From: Loxodes magnus
Taxonomy: Eukaryota > Ciliophora > Karyorelictea > Loxodida > Loxodidae
Length of the DNA stretch: 64,000 bases
Direction: 5' to 3'
Assembly (NCBI GenBank): GCA_946699065.1
Contig: CAMPDV010001254.1
Span: forward strand, 62,001 to 126,000
This document shows, piece after piece, positions 53,590 to 64,000 of this stretch (its first letter is position 1; every line of letters begins with the position of its first letter). The position numbers and the translations under genes are program-made. Below the pieces are notes generated by a model that was not told the DNA's origin, did no database searches, and saw only the letters and a program-made list of their open reading frames with translations.

Positions 53590-54550
53590 ATTATTCTTTT
53601 AATTTAGATAAATAAATAACTACTTTATTGATGTAGAGAAAATGTTTTATTCCATAGAAATAAGATTACTATAACAATAACTTAAAAGAAATGGAACTAA
53701 TAATTGCATTCGAATCATTTTACTAAAATTTAGATTCATCATTTCTTATATGGAAACATATTAAAAAGCTTTAATATAACGATGGAGTTATGCAGAAAGT
53801 TCACATGGATCAGTATTAGATATATTGTATTATGATATTGTAATTCGTTATTTAGAAAATAAAATGGTTAGATAGGATTTAAATGTTTGAATTTAGATAA
53901 AAGCTTCAATTGTATAGTATGAGCTGATAATTTAATTTTACTACCAAATGAAAGAATGCAATAATTAATAAATGAAACTAAAACATTTTTCGACTGAACA
54001 ATATATATTTCTATATTTGAAGCTAAATAATTTTTAAAGAAATATGAAAATAACGAGCTATAACTTAATTTTAAGATTGGAACTTCACTAATCATATAAA
54101 AATAATAAGTCATGTATTTATGAGTACTTTTGCATTTAAAAAAGAAAATTAAAATTCTTTTAAATAAATAACCTAAAAATATCTAGCGGCAAAGAAAAAA
54201 ATTGTTTATTATCTGCTAAAGTATAAATACGTGAAACCACGGCATTTCATAAACCTTGTAAGACTTTTTGCACTCCCCAAAGCAGAATATAGGTTAATAA
54301 GTACTCGCAAGTAGCAAAATGGAATTTCTGCCGTAATGGACAGAATAAATGCAAGTATGAGATTTAAAGCTAGAAACAAATATGTAAATCTTTAATGAAT
54401 CATGCTGTATAGATCTTATTTGAATGCTTTTATAGTATATTATGGCACTGAAATTTTTTATTCTTTTTTATAAAATTAGAAAAGAAAGTATTGAATTCCC
54501 TTAATTGAAAATCAGAAATTTATTGAGAAATATAAAAAAGAATAAAATAC
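53590..54550 (+). pseudogene. LINE-2 ORF2: decayed reverse transcriptase
   Basis: RT block A is visible as YFIDVEKMFYSIE (from about 53616), matching the usual FIDxxKAFDxx with the catalytic Asp. Block B appears as SSHGSVLDILYYDIVIRYLE. Block C is degenerate: VWADNLILLPNE at about 53920 in place of YADDxxL, with the second Asp changed to Asn and a frameshift just before it. Downstream, YLAAKKKIVYYLLKYKYV and NLVRLFALPKAEYRLIS resemble the thumb region of LINE RTs. It must be inactive. It differs clearly from the LINE at 57320-62820, so it is a second family. SINE-B 1 abuts its end. Confidence 0.65.
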
Positions 54551-54559
54551 TTTGATGAT

Positions 54560-54995
54560 GCTTAGCATTTATTTATATTTTATAAATAAATATGATTATA
54601 GAACGAGCAACTCTTTCATTATTTATATTAAAGAAGAAAGCTCTCATGCTTCTCGTTGTCATTCTACCTGTTCAATGAGTCACATCAGCTACTCAAAATG
54701 GGGAATGGGGCTTCATCTTGTTAAAAATTATTCTTGAATCTTGAACCAAATACTCCAATCTTTTTGAATAAGATCCAAATAAGAATTATTAATTAAACCA
54801 TTAGAAGGCTCGTCAGTCGAATTTTCATAACGTTAGCAAGAACCTTCGGACAAGCTAAGTTTTTCTCTTCCAAGCTTGTCCACCCTTTCCCATGGCGGCA
54901 TCTAGTGCGAGATTACTCGTAAGACAGTATACACTACACAAGATTACCTGTTAGTTCTCCTGAATGCGTTTGAAGTCCATATTTTATACATAATA
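54560..54995 (-). mobile_element. SINE-B copy 1 (tail on the left)
   Basis: Similar over its whole length to 56495-56935, for instance around ATGGGGAATGGGGC, GATTACTCG, GTATACACTACAC and GATTACCTGTTAG. It is GC-richer than its flanks. Its left end has the A+T tail and the outer bases of the LINE-type terminus (TTATAGAACGAGC), but the inner hairpin is deleted. A possible target duplication around ATATTTTATA is seen on both sides. It differs in body from SINE-A but shares the tail type. It lies against the 3' end of the minus-strand gene at 55056-55715 and may have replaced its original end. Confidence 0.6.
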
Positions 54996-55055
54996 ATAAT
55001 TTATTAGCGTGATGTCTACCTTTATTAGGTTTAATTATGGTTAATATAAATTGTT

Positions 55056-55715
55056 TTAAAAGTTCATGGGATCGTTCTGTTCTTCACTAGAATTATTTTC
55101 TTCTTATACAAAAGGCTTGAGATAATTTAACCGTTCATTATCATAAGAATCTTCCTCCATTCTCAATTAAATCCAAACATTTGTATCATTCTTCTTTTTG
55201 AATATATGATATATCAAATAATAATTAATCTCCACCGTAGATCTTTTTCTTGTAAATTTTTCCTTCTGGGGAGCGGTATAATTTAGTCATGCTATTTCAT
55301 AACTTTTAGCATGCTTATTTATATTTTCTCTGAAAGTATCAACATTTTCTAGAAATATGTCCTTTCTTTTATGAAAGAAGCATCTTTTTTGGTATTTTAA
55401 GAGTTATATCCTAATTTTTGACATTCTCTGTATTTATTTATTTTTTTCTTGTAGCAGAAAGAATTTTATAAAATCTCTGTTCAAATCAAAGAATCAGATT
55501 TGGATTTTATTAGAATTTATTTATGGTTATTACTTTTTTCGATTTATTATATCTTGAGATCTATTTTTCCAACTGTACACAAATTAGACTATGAAGGATT
55601 TGGTGTCTTTTCTGTTTTTATCCAAGGGTCTTCATTCTGGAGTTGGATTACTGTGATTGCCAAAGAAATAATTCGGTTACTTTTAATTTTTCGCTTTTCA
55701 TCTCTTTGAAGCCAT
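55056..55715 (-). CDS. Hypothetical basic protein with four in-frame TGA (Trp)
   Basis: From ATG 55715 the minus strand encodes MASKRWKAKNQKQPNYFFGN, followed by PTPEWRPLDKNRKDTKSF, KIQIWFFDLNRDFIKFFLLQ, FLENVDTFRENINKHAKSYE, TRKRSTVEINYYLIYHIFKK and an acidic C-terminus (EEDSYDNERLNYLKPFVQEE). The protein is not recognised; it is basic, without an obvious signal or membrane segment, and could bind nucleic acid. TGA occurs at 55698, 55632, 55494 and 55287 in contexts KR-W-KA, PE-W-RP, QI-W-FF and IA-W-LN; TGG also occurs twice (YSWKN, NVWIQ). It is an independent witness for TGA as Trp. The end is uncertain: TAA 55056-55058 follows DPMNF, but under a TGA-only stop the frame runs into SINE-B. 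Confidence 0.65.
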
Positions 55716-56494
55716 TATTTTTAAGGTAATTTAAATTCTAATAATATTTATAATGTTTAGAGGAGATTCTAAATTTAAAAGCTGAAAAAGTAAGAGTAAG
55801 AACAGACAAGGAACACTGAAAGACTATTGGTATAAGTAAGAAATACAACATTTTCTTCCTGATTTTAAAGCGAAACTACTAGATATTTATTATATATTAA
55901 TTATTAATGCAGATTCCCAAATTTGAGCTTGCTTAACATAGGAACCTTCACTGAAACTTAGGTCATTAATAAAGAGATGATAAAGGATAGTTTAATCAGA
56001 TTTTTGGGAAATTAAGTACCCATTATTACTATATCTTCCACTGCTTTGGCTGATTCAAGGGACCTGGAACGGAATGACATTTGGTGGTTGAAATGACTTA
56101 AGCTCTTACTTTTTTTAACTTAGAAGGACTTAAATCAGCTGTTGTATTTACTACAAGATTTGGAATTCCTCTATTATCCACTCTTTCCAGCCTTCGGAGA
56201 GAATTACAAGACGTAAGAATAAGAATAAGAAGGGAATAAAATTTTTGATTTGACTAAATGGAGAAGAGAAAAATTACTAACTTTTATCTATTAATAGTGA
56301 ACCAAGTTAATTTATTTATACTATTTTCTTGATATGGCGTTTTATCATAACATGCGACTTCAGGGTTTTAATTGAATATCCTGAGGTACAAATAGCTACA
56401 ATAAATTTATTATGAGTACTATAGATTTTAATTCTACTTATTTACAAACCTTATCCTAAGAGAGGAAATTTTTTTTATAAAAAATAAATAAATA
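55716..56494. other. Intergenic sequence holding a SINE-A module
   Basis: Mixed-composition sequence between the hypothetical gene and SINE-B 2. It contains the SINE-A-like module listed separately. The rest shows no recognisable gene. Confidence 0.45.
55985..56085 (+). repeat. Isolated SINE-A module
   Basis: GGGAAATTAAGTACCCATTA is followed by TCTTCCACTGCTTTGGCTGA and then GGGACCTGG. This repeats the order of motifs in the two internal modules of SINE-A. No 19-bp repeats or hairpin tail follow, so it is a fragment or a relative with a different 3' part. Confidence 0.6.
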
Positions 56495-56935
56495 AATAAA
56501 AATGTCTATAGAGCGCGTAGTACCTCATTGGCACGCAGCTCTTTCAATATTAATATTTAATATTAAAAAATGTTCTCATGTTTCTTGTTAAATTCTAGAG
56601 GTCCGATGAGTCATGTCAGCTTCTCCAAATGGGGAATCTTCTTATTAAAAATTATCTAAAAATCTTGAGTCAAATGCTTCAGTCTTCTTGAATAAGGTCC
56701 AAATAAGAGATAGTTATTAAGTCGATAATTAGAAGGCCCATCAGTCAAACTTTCATACTGCTAGAGATAACCATCGGGGTAAGTTAGGTGCGTCTCAACA
56801 GAGCTTATCCACCCTTCCCCGTGGTGGCATCTAGTGTGAGATTACTCGCAATGCAGTATACACTGCACCAGATTACCTATTAGTTTGGCTGACACGGCCG
56901 ACATCCATTTTATATATATAATAAAAATGATTGGA
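56495..56935 (-). mobile_element. SINE-B copy 2 (tail on the left)
   Basis: Related to 54560-54995 but with an intact terminal hairpin at 56511-56542 and an upstream TAAATAAATAAATAAA stretch. In sense orientation the stem is GTGCC-AATGA-GGTAC, against GCACC-AACGA-GGTGC in the LINE. The second pair has changed from C-G to T-A on both sides, which supports a conserved fold. The body holds GTGGTGGCATCTAGTGTGAG and GCAGTATACACTGCAC. The right edge is approximate. It is non-coding. Confidence 0.65.
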
Positions 56936-57319
56936 TGTATTAAAATAATGATAAATAAGAAAAAACTCTAGCAATCGCATACATAACTTAATATTTCATT
57001 AATTTTTGATGAAACTATAATTTATTTTTATTTTAGCAAGTTAAAATTTAAATAAACATTTTCTAGGAAGTTAAAAAAAGAAAAACCATCGTAGTAATAA
57101 GCTAGGAAAAGATAATATGCCAATGATTTTTAAACAGAAGAAAGAAATTAAAAAATAACTAAAGATAGGACTTAAAGAGTAATGTAAGAAAATAAAAGTC
57201 GCTAATAAAAGAAAAATCCATAATAGAAAAAAAAATCTAATTCAGTTGAAGCTCTATAACAAAATAGACATTATATTGTTTATAGTTCATATTAAAATAA
57301 TCATTAACAATGTATTAAA
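56936..57319. other. A+T-rich sequence, no gene seen
   Basis: Separates SINE-B 2 from the LINE tail. Nothing recognisable is present. Confidence 0.5.
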
Positions 57320-57349
57320 GTAAATAAAAATAGATAAATAAATAAAATT

Positions 57350-60300
57350 GATAATAGAGCGCGTAGCACCTCGTTGGTGCGCAGGTCTTTACATATCTCA
57401 ATATATGTCCGTTTCTTCAAGTAAGCCTTCAGGTAATAGAAATTCTTCTCTTATTAGTTACATATCTTCCTCATTTTTCTCTACATTATCTCTTGTTCTT
57501 CTGTCTTCTATCTATCTACCCTTTAATAGATCTTTATTGCAAGTCTAATTTATTTTTTCTTACATATCTTACTAATTTTCATTTCTAATTATTTTCTTCT
57601 TTATCAAGTTTTATACACTTGAAAAATTATCCTTTTCCTGCTCTATAGTCTTTTCTTATTTCTCTTTTTCATTCAATTTTCTTTTCTATATACCCTCTTT
57701 TCCTTTTTTCTAATATATCTTTGATATAATCTTTTATTATCAAGTCAGCTTTACCTCTTTTTTACTCTTCTTAGGTTCTAATGAATTTCTCGAATTTGGC
57801 CGTTCGTCATATTATATAAAATAGTTTTATTCCTTATCTCTCTACTCCTATTACTCTAAGATTTCAGAAACATTATTATCTTCCTTCTTTGTATTCTGAA
57901 CAGTTTTCTATGATATGCCTTTCATTTTCTCTTGCATTATTACAGAAAGGGCATTGATTTGTCATAACTAGGTGTCTTTCTTTTAAGCAATCCTAGCTCC
58001 CATTGCATCTCGTTCTTATTCTAAATAGGTAACATATATCTTCTTTTCTATTTGTATTAAATCTCAGGTAGTTGGTTGGTCCTACATATTCATCAAATCA
58101 TGTTTTTCTATATTGTAATGTTATTATCATTTACTCCATCCTTTCTCTGTCTTCTACGTACACTCTATATTCTCATATTGCACGGTTAATTTTTTCTTTC
58201 CTTTTTAATTGATATTACAATCGTCTATAAATATTTATTTGTCTTCAATTTTTAATTCTATTTTTATTGCTGTGCAGTATTATTCAATATAAAATTCTCT
58301 TCTTTACTTAGGTCGAACAATAATCCGTCTATGGTTTTTCCTTAATTTCTTATTAATTTGCCTCTTAATCTCAACGTTTTTGTCGTAGGTAATGTTTAAA
58401 TTTATAGACTGCAATTTTTATTCTAACATCTCATTTTGCACTTAAAAAGGGGCATCTATGATTGTTCGTAAAGATCTTCTCTATATTATTTCTAGTTGCT
58501 CCATCACTTATTTTCCTACATTTATTCGCAATATGGGATCACTTCTGTCCCATAACTGAAAACTGAGTTTACGAAGGTTTTTATCATTATTCTTGCATTA
58601 TATGGTGTTAATCCCTTATTCATTGTTATTTTTCCCAATATTCATGTTTGGATTTTTTATGCTGCTTTTAGTCTATTCTCCATGTGTTTTTCAAAACTGA
58701 TGTTCTTTTCTATTATATGCTAGGTACTAAAAGGTCGTTACTCTTTCGATCTTTAAATTTCCCACCTCGATATTATTTCCAATATTTTCCCAGTTACTAT
58801 TTTCTGCTGATTTTCATATCATTCATTTTGTTTTGTCTGCAATTTCCAATTTGTACTTTTCTGCCCATTAGGCTAAATTTTTGATTACTTCCTCTAATTA
58901 TTCCCATTCGCTTATTAAGTCTGGTCATCTGTATATCCAAAACATCCTGCATATATTTCTTATGTTCATCCCTCTTCGTTTTATAATCTATCGTGATTCC
59001 TAGCTTTTAATCTTCCAAACTATGGAGAAATCTTGCTATTATCAAGTTAAATAGTCTTGGCGACGTTATGCTTCCCTGCTTTAGCCCTTATTTGTCGCGA
59101 ATGACTTTGCTATTTAATCATTGATTTTAAGTTTAATTTCTTCTTTACAGTAGAAGTTTGTTAATAGTTAATATCTATTCCGGTACTTTTAGATCGTTTA
59201 GAATTTATCATAGTCCTTTTTTTGCACTGAGTCATAAGCTTTCTTAATATCAGCAAATATTACAAATAAATCTTTTTTGTTCAACATTGACCATTCCTAT
59301 ACTGTTCTTTGATTGAAGATTTATAGTGCGCATGATTTTCCTTTTTTGAGACCATATTAATATTCGCTTTCATCATTATGCAGATATACTTATAGTTGCT
59401 AGAAAATTCATGCATCTACTATTTTTAAAGCATGATTCAGTAAAGAAATTGGTATATAATTCATTGGGTTCATCTGTCCTCCTTTTTTGTATATTAATAT
59501 TATGTATTATTATTTCATCTCTTAAGGTATTACTCCCTCTTAAATCATCTTAACTATCATTTTACATGTTATTTCTGTTAGTTTTTTCCCGCCTGCTAAT
59601 ATTGTGCCTACTTGTATTTCATCAGGTCCTGCTGCTTTTCATTTCGCCAATTAGTTGATGATTTCTCAAATTTCATATTCGTTTACCACTATTTATCTCT
59701 TGTTTAAGAATTTAGTTGGTAACGTATTATCGCCATTCTTCATATAGCTGCTATCATTCATTCCTGAAAGTCTTAACATCTTCTTTTGATAAGAGTACTC
59801 ACTAATTATTTTTTCTATTAAGTAGGTTTTTTAGTTTCTTCCACGTTTCTGTCAGGTTTCCCTTATTTACATTGTCCATAAATAGGTTAAGTTAGTTTTT
59901 TTATCTTTTTTCCTTGATTAAATGTATTCTTGTCTTACTCTTTGGTATTCTCTATATTCTACTTTTTGTTGATTTTCATTTATTTCTTTGTTGTTCTTTA
60001 TTCTTTATTTTAATTGTTTGCTGTATTTTCTGAAAATTTTATTGCACTATTTTGTTGTTTCTGAGTATTTATATATCTTAAAGTTTTTATGTTTTAACTG
60101 TTCCACATACCATTTGAGCTCCTTCTTATATCTTTTTCTTTCATCATTTATAAGTCTACGTGCCGCTTAGGTTTTCTATTTCTTCTTCTTCGATATTTTC
60201 TTGCATACATTTTTCAAATTATTCTTAGATCTCTTTTTTCTTTAATAGTAGATAATTTATTTTTTCTATCTTTTATGGTTTTCTAACTTCTTTACCAATC

Positions 60301-61010
60301 TTTATCTATATAATACCAGATCTGTGGTCCCCTATTACGTATGAGTAATAAAAATCACTTTTTATCACCTTTTCTCTCATTATCTCTTAAATTAAAAAGT
60401 AATATATTTTATATTAATTGTTTTAGTGAACGTAAGTACCTATTTCAATTGGATCAAGGCATATTAAATTATTCTGTTCCATGAACTGTAGCATTCTCTT
60501 ACCAGATGAGTTTGTTTTCTTTGGTTTTCATTACTCTATGTGCACATTTCAATCTCCTATGATCGTTACATTAAGTTCTTTTTCTGCTGCTTAAAGTTTG
60601 AATTCGTTCACTAAGTTATAGAATGGCTCATATTATTAGTTGTCATTTGCCACAGGTGCATATATATATTACTGCCAGTTTTCTCCTTATTTCTATGGCC
60701 ATCACTCTCGCTCCTCCGAAAAGCGTCGTTTGGTTGACTTCATTCTATATTTCTTTGATCTCCTTACATATGTCGTTTCTTATATAGAATGCTACTCCTT
60801 TCCCTTTTTTGACCCGACATTTATTAAATTTTTATATCCTGCTATATTACGCATATCTTTTTAGTCTTCAATCTAAATCTCTTAAATTGCCATTATGTGG
60901 ATACTTTTTTGAGTCATGAATTTGGCTAGTGCCTCTTTTGCACTTCTAACTCCCCTAACATTTGCTGTCCCTATTTTTATGACTTATTCTTATTCTTCTT
61001 TTTTCCCATC
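57350..61010 (-). pseudogene. LINE-1 ORF2: endonuclease-reverse transcriptase
   Basis: Multidomain ORF2 broken by frameshifts. The N-terminal APE-type endonuclease begins near 60990 (TANVRGVRSAKEALAKF, MAIQEIQIEDQ). It contains IIGD-W-NVHIE at about 60544-60570, where the usual GDWN/GDFN Trp is TGA (60549-60551). RT block A is FADIKKAYDSVQ at about 59225-59262, and the catalytic block C is FGYTDDQ at about 58922-58943, both with their Asp residues intact. The C-terminal knuckle CPFCNNARENERHIIENC lies at about 57901-57955. The protein nicks target DNA and copies element RNA in the nucleus. Short plus-strand frames across this region are shadows. Confidence 0.8.
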
Positions 61011-61699
61011 TCCTCTGCTACCTCTTCATCCCTTTCTTCTTTTTATTCATCTTCCTACTCCATCTTTCTTTTATCTTATCTATCATTCTCTGCTTCCCTA
61101 TTCTCTTCATTATTAGTTATTTCCCCTTTTTTATATTTTTCCACTTATTATCTATCTTTTCCTTCTTCTTATCTATTCTATTCTTCTTCTTTTTCCTTTT
61201 CCTATTAATTTTGTTGGGTAATTGTTCATTTTTATTTTTCAGTTTCTTAGCATAGTAAATTCTAATTGAGGCTTGCTTCAGTTTGCTTCTTACTTCTCAC
61301 TCTTATCTGGGATTTTATTCTTTTTCTTCTTGAACTTGTTCTATTTCTTTTTTTTATTTCTCTTAATTAGCGCTTTTCCTTACATACTACATTATGCTAT
61401 TTTGTTTTTTTCTTATTTCTTCTGTTAGATTTTAGCGTTTTTATCAATACTTTATCCTATCCTTTTCTCTGATTTTTTTATATTATATCTTATTGTATAA
61501 TTGTTTGTTTTCCTATTTTATTTAGTTCTATGAACATTTCTCTATCCCTCTGCCTTACATATGTCCAATTCCATTTTGATGAAAAATAATTCTTATTTAT
61601 TCATTTAGTATAAAAGATTTTTTATTATTTAATTGTTTAGTTGTTTTAATTATTTTCCTATTATCCTCGTTTTATTTCCTTCTCTTCTTCCCTTGCTTC

Positions 61700-62570
61700 C
61701 TCTATAATCATTTACTCTCCTTCTTCAATTATCCTCTTATTTGCTTGATTTGCTTTTGATTCTGGTTTTTTTATTGCTAATTTAACTTCTCCTTCAAGCA
61801 TCTCTAATTCTCTTGTATGTAGTTTTTTCCTTTTTGCTGCTTCCACCCTTCTGCATTGTTGATTTGTGTACCCTTTCACTTTGCATAGACAGCAGATAAA
61901 GTTTACTGGGTGGTGTATTCTCATTTTGTTTCCGTTCAGGCCTATTACTTCTGGTGTCCTCTATGCTTCGTCTATATCCTTTAAATCTAAGTACATTACA
62001 CTGCTACCTGTTAGCATCGTAGTGTTTGGGTATGTATACTATACCTCTCCTCTAGATTTTCCATAAGCTCTCATTACTTCCATTACTTCCTTCATGTTTG
62101 AGTATTCGTTTATTATGAAGTAAAACTGGGTAGTTATGAATGTCAAAGTGTTCTAATTAGTTTCTTGCTTGTATAGGAATTCTAACGCCTTTGAATGTTC
62201 ATTCCCTGAATTAAGCGAATTGCTAGTGTCTTTCTTCATTGTTGAATATTAAATATACTACTCCATTTTATTTGACGATGAATTTGGCCACTGCTTGTCC
62301 GTACTCCTCCCATATTTGATTTCTAAACACTTTTATTACTTCTTAGTCTATGGCCTTTTTCTCTACTAAAATCAGTATTTTCCAGATAGTGGTTAAAATA
62401 AACTGCGACCACCATATCTGATAGATCATCATAGGTATTTTAGTATACTCTTATCATTTATTCTTCAGGGATGTTGGCTGAGATTAGTTGTTCATTCTTT
62501 TATTAAATTATAGCTTAGACTGTGACTCTTTTTTACCACTTCATTCCTTTCTTATTTTATGCACCTCCTT
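61700..62570 (-). pseudogene. LINE-1 ORF1: RNA-binding zinc-knuckle protein
   Basis: The minus strand reads EVMRAYGKSRGEVQYTYPNT, then a patch that could be the end of an RRM-like fold (VMYLDLKDIDEAQRTPEVIG), then the knuckle CCLCKVKGYTNQQC at about 61850-61894, followed by a Lys/Glu-rich helix. In the knuckle the usual His is Tyr, a change that would weaken zinc binding. ORF1 proteins coat the element RNA. The limits are approximate, since the start codon and the junction to ORF2 cannot be fixed with all three stop codons readable. Confidence 0.6.
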
Positions 62571-62820
62571 TTAGTGAGATCCGTCCAAACATAGATATAT
62601 CGGTATCCTTTTTCCGTTGAGTATATTATTATATCGTGTTTCTTTGATCAGTGAAAATAGTTCCGTGTAGTCTGAGAGCTTGGATTATAAGTCTGGTTTC
62701 CATTCGTAATAAAGAAGGTTAGACTAATTAAAGCAAAGACGTGGTAGAAGAAAGTGCTTCAGGTTTTCTTTCCCTACATTGAGGAGGTGGATAAAAACCC
62801 TTCTTGAAGCTAACCATTTT

Positions 62821-63335
62821 TTAATATGATAAAATAAACAAATTATTATTACAAGATCTTTCCTTCTACAAATTTTATAAGTGGTTTCTTTTCTCATTAT
62901 TTAACAAAACTCAAGCCCATTTCTCTGAATTATCAATAATTTAAAATTTATCTACACTAAATGTAATTATAAATATATCATCCCCATTTTTTTATTTTAA
63001 AGCTTTCGAAGTATTAAACTTCTAAATCAATTTAAAGCAGAAATAAAAGAATATATTTTAAAAAAATTCAAAGAATAACTAAATAAATTAAAGAACTGCT
63101 TAAAATGCTGCACTATACATCTATCCAATTATCTTGATTACTTCAAATATTATTTATCATATTAAAAATTGTTATAGTATCTTGAGAAAGCTTGCTATTG
63201 TAGATTAAAGTCATTTGAGATTTATTTTCTATCCATATTTAATGAATTGATGATATAAAATTAAGTTAGTTAAATTTATTAAATAGCTTACATCTATGTT
63301 TATTATTGATATAAACATAACTATCTATAAATAAA
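62821..63335 (+). other. 5' flank of gene D
   Basis: Similar, with changes, to 6180-6694 upstream of gene A, including CTATCCAATTATCTTGATTA about 200 bp before the start. It is probably the promoter-proximal region. It begins at the edge of LINE-1. Confidence 0.6.
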
Positions 63336-64000
63336 ATGTCAATCTCTTTAATTACTTTTTATTTCCTTATCTCTAGAATTTCAGCTTAATTTACATTTTT
63401 TGATATAATTGATCCAAATGTTCCAACTTAAAGAGATACTAACTCAGTGCCTTCTAAAACTTTTTCTTAGTATGGCTAAGATCCCCAAGGACTTTAATTT
63501 AGCTTTACAGCCTGGTTAAAGTTTAACTCCATTAAATAAGTAAATAGTTGGGGTAATTTTATTCAATTTCATGATACTAAGGATTATACTGAATTCGGTT
63601 TGATATAAAGCTAAGCGGAGTAGCAAACTTCTTTCAAAATAATTCAAAATATAGGAGGATTAACTTCTTTCTAATTAGATATGGTGTTTGTTAGTGATAT
63701 CTGAGTTTTTTTTGGATGTGCAATTAATACTCAAGGAAAATTTTTAGCTGCCGCAACTCATTCAAAGATAAATAACTAGTTTTAGACTCTATCATAATCT
63801 TTTGGAAAACTATTGCCTTTTAAATCAAGTTTTGTAATATATTAAGGAAGTGTATCTAAATCTTGGAGTTTTACTGGGACTACTTATTCATTAAGATATT
63901 ATAAGAATTAATATTTAGGCATTGTCGACTTTCAGTACATTTTAGACTAGTCTGACTCGGGTTTTATATCCGCAAATTCTATTACTTGTAACTCCTAATG
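63336..64000 (+). CDS. Gene D: paralog of gene A, cut by the window end
   Basis: ATG 63336 opens the same signal peptide (MSISLITFYFLISRISAQ) and LamG-like domain as genes A to C. The frame stays open to the last base, just entering the cysteine repeats (SITCNS). It differs from A by many mostly conservative changes and is closer to C in places (for example GIVDFQYILD in both). TGA at 63702-63704 matches the Trp codon of SDI-W-VFF, and TGG occurs at the site where C has TGA. No frameshift was found. The rest of the gene lies beyond 64000. Confidence 0.8.

Larger units (their letters stand above)
57320..62820 (-). mobile_element. LINE-1 (this window): long, decayed non-LTR retrotransposon
   Basis: On the minus strand the order is 5' region (from about 62820), ORF1 with zinc knuckle, ORF2 with APE-type endonuclease, RT and C-terminal CCHC, then the hairpin (57357-57390) and a TTTA-rich tail. 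The whole block is more T/C-rich on the plus strand than its surroundings. The right boundary is where similarity to the 5' flank of gene A resumes, so the element inserted beside the promoter region of gene D. Frameshifts in ORF2 (for example near 60655 and near 60800) indicate that this copy is dead, but the truncated near-identical copy at 49375 shows that the family moved recently. Confidence 0.85.

Noticed and set aside
57348..62066. Plus-strand short frames across the LINE
   Set aside because: They are Ser/Phe/Leu-rich shadows of the purine-rich minus-strand ORFs.
1..64000. Telomere repeats, CRISPR arrays, rRNA or tRNA genes
   Set aside because: None could be recognised on either strand by reading; a covariance-model scan would be needed to exclude tRNAs fully.

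Overview
The window reads as nuclear DNA of a ciliate. It is extremely A+T-rich, and its long protein-coding frames are open only if TAA and TAG are read as glutamine and TGA as tryptophan. This is directly supported. Diverged intact paralogs exchange TAA with CAA and TAG with TAA, and at three separate Trp positions they exchange TGG with TGA. Several unrelated frames (a single-copy minus-strand gene and two LINE families) also carry TGA where Trp fits. A code of this kind is known from karyorelicteans such as Loxodes (NCBI table 27) and from the heterotrich Condylostoma (table 28). I cannot name the species, and I cannot settle whether only TGA or all three codons terminate.

Region by region: 1-1105 is featureless. 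1106-1858 is a diverged tail of the repeat unit that follows. 1859-21889 is a direct tandem repeat of period 8961 bp (about 2.2 copies, no difference seen in the stretches compared). It carries two identical genes, A (6695-10129) and B (15656-19090), for a secreted/membrane protein: signal peptide, LamG/ConA-like domain, furin-type cysteine repeats and about seven membrane segments. 21890-23014 is a diverged continuation. An inverted, diverged copy (about 26000-33830) carries gene C on the minus strand, and a fourth copy, gene D, enters at 62821 and runs off the window at 64000. This is therefore a local receptor-like gene family cluster.

From 33.8 to 62.8 kb the window is mostly A+T-rich sequence with retroelements. 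One complete but decayed LINE (57320-62820, minus) has a zinc-knuckle ORF1 and an APE/RT/CCHC ORF2. It has a nearly identical 5'-truncated copy at 49375-50488 (plus). A second LINE family is represented at 52255-54550 (plus; gag plus RT), and other gag and LINE fragments are scattered. Two families of short elements are present: SINE-A (4309-4834 and its copies) and SINE-B (54560-54995 and 56495-56935). They end in the same hairpin plus (TTTA)n tail as the LINE, which suggests they are moved by the LINE machinery. Four unrecognised open frames look protein-coding (35171-35800, 42024-42431 minus, 44611-45642, 55056-55715 minus), and a fifth at 37940-38263 is weaker. A 309-bp GC-rich insert at 39961-40269 with a perfect 21-bp target duplication stands out as foreign.

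I see no tRNA, rRNA, CRISPR array or telomeric repeat. Many short frames obtained with TGA as the only stop are shadows of the genes and elements listed here.
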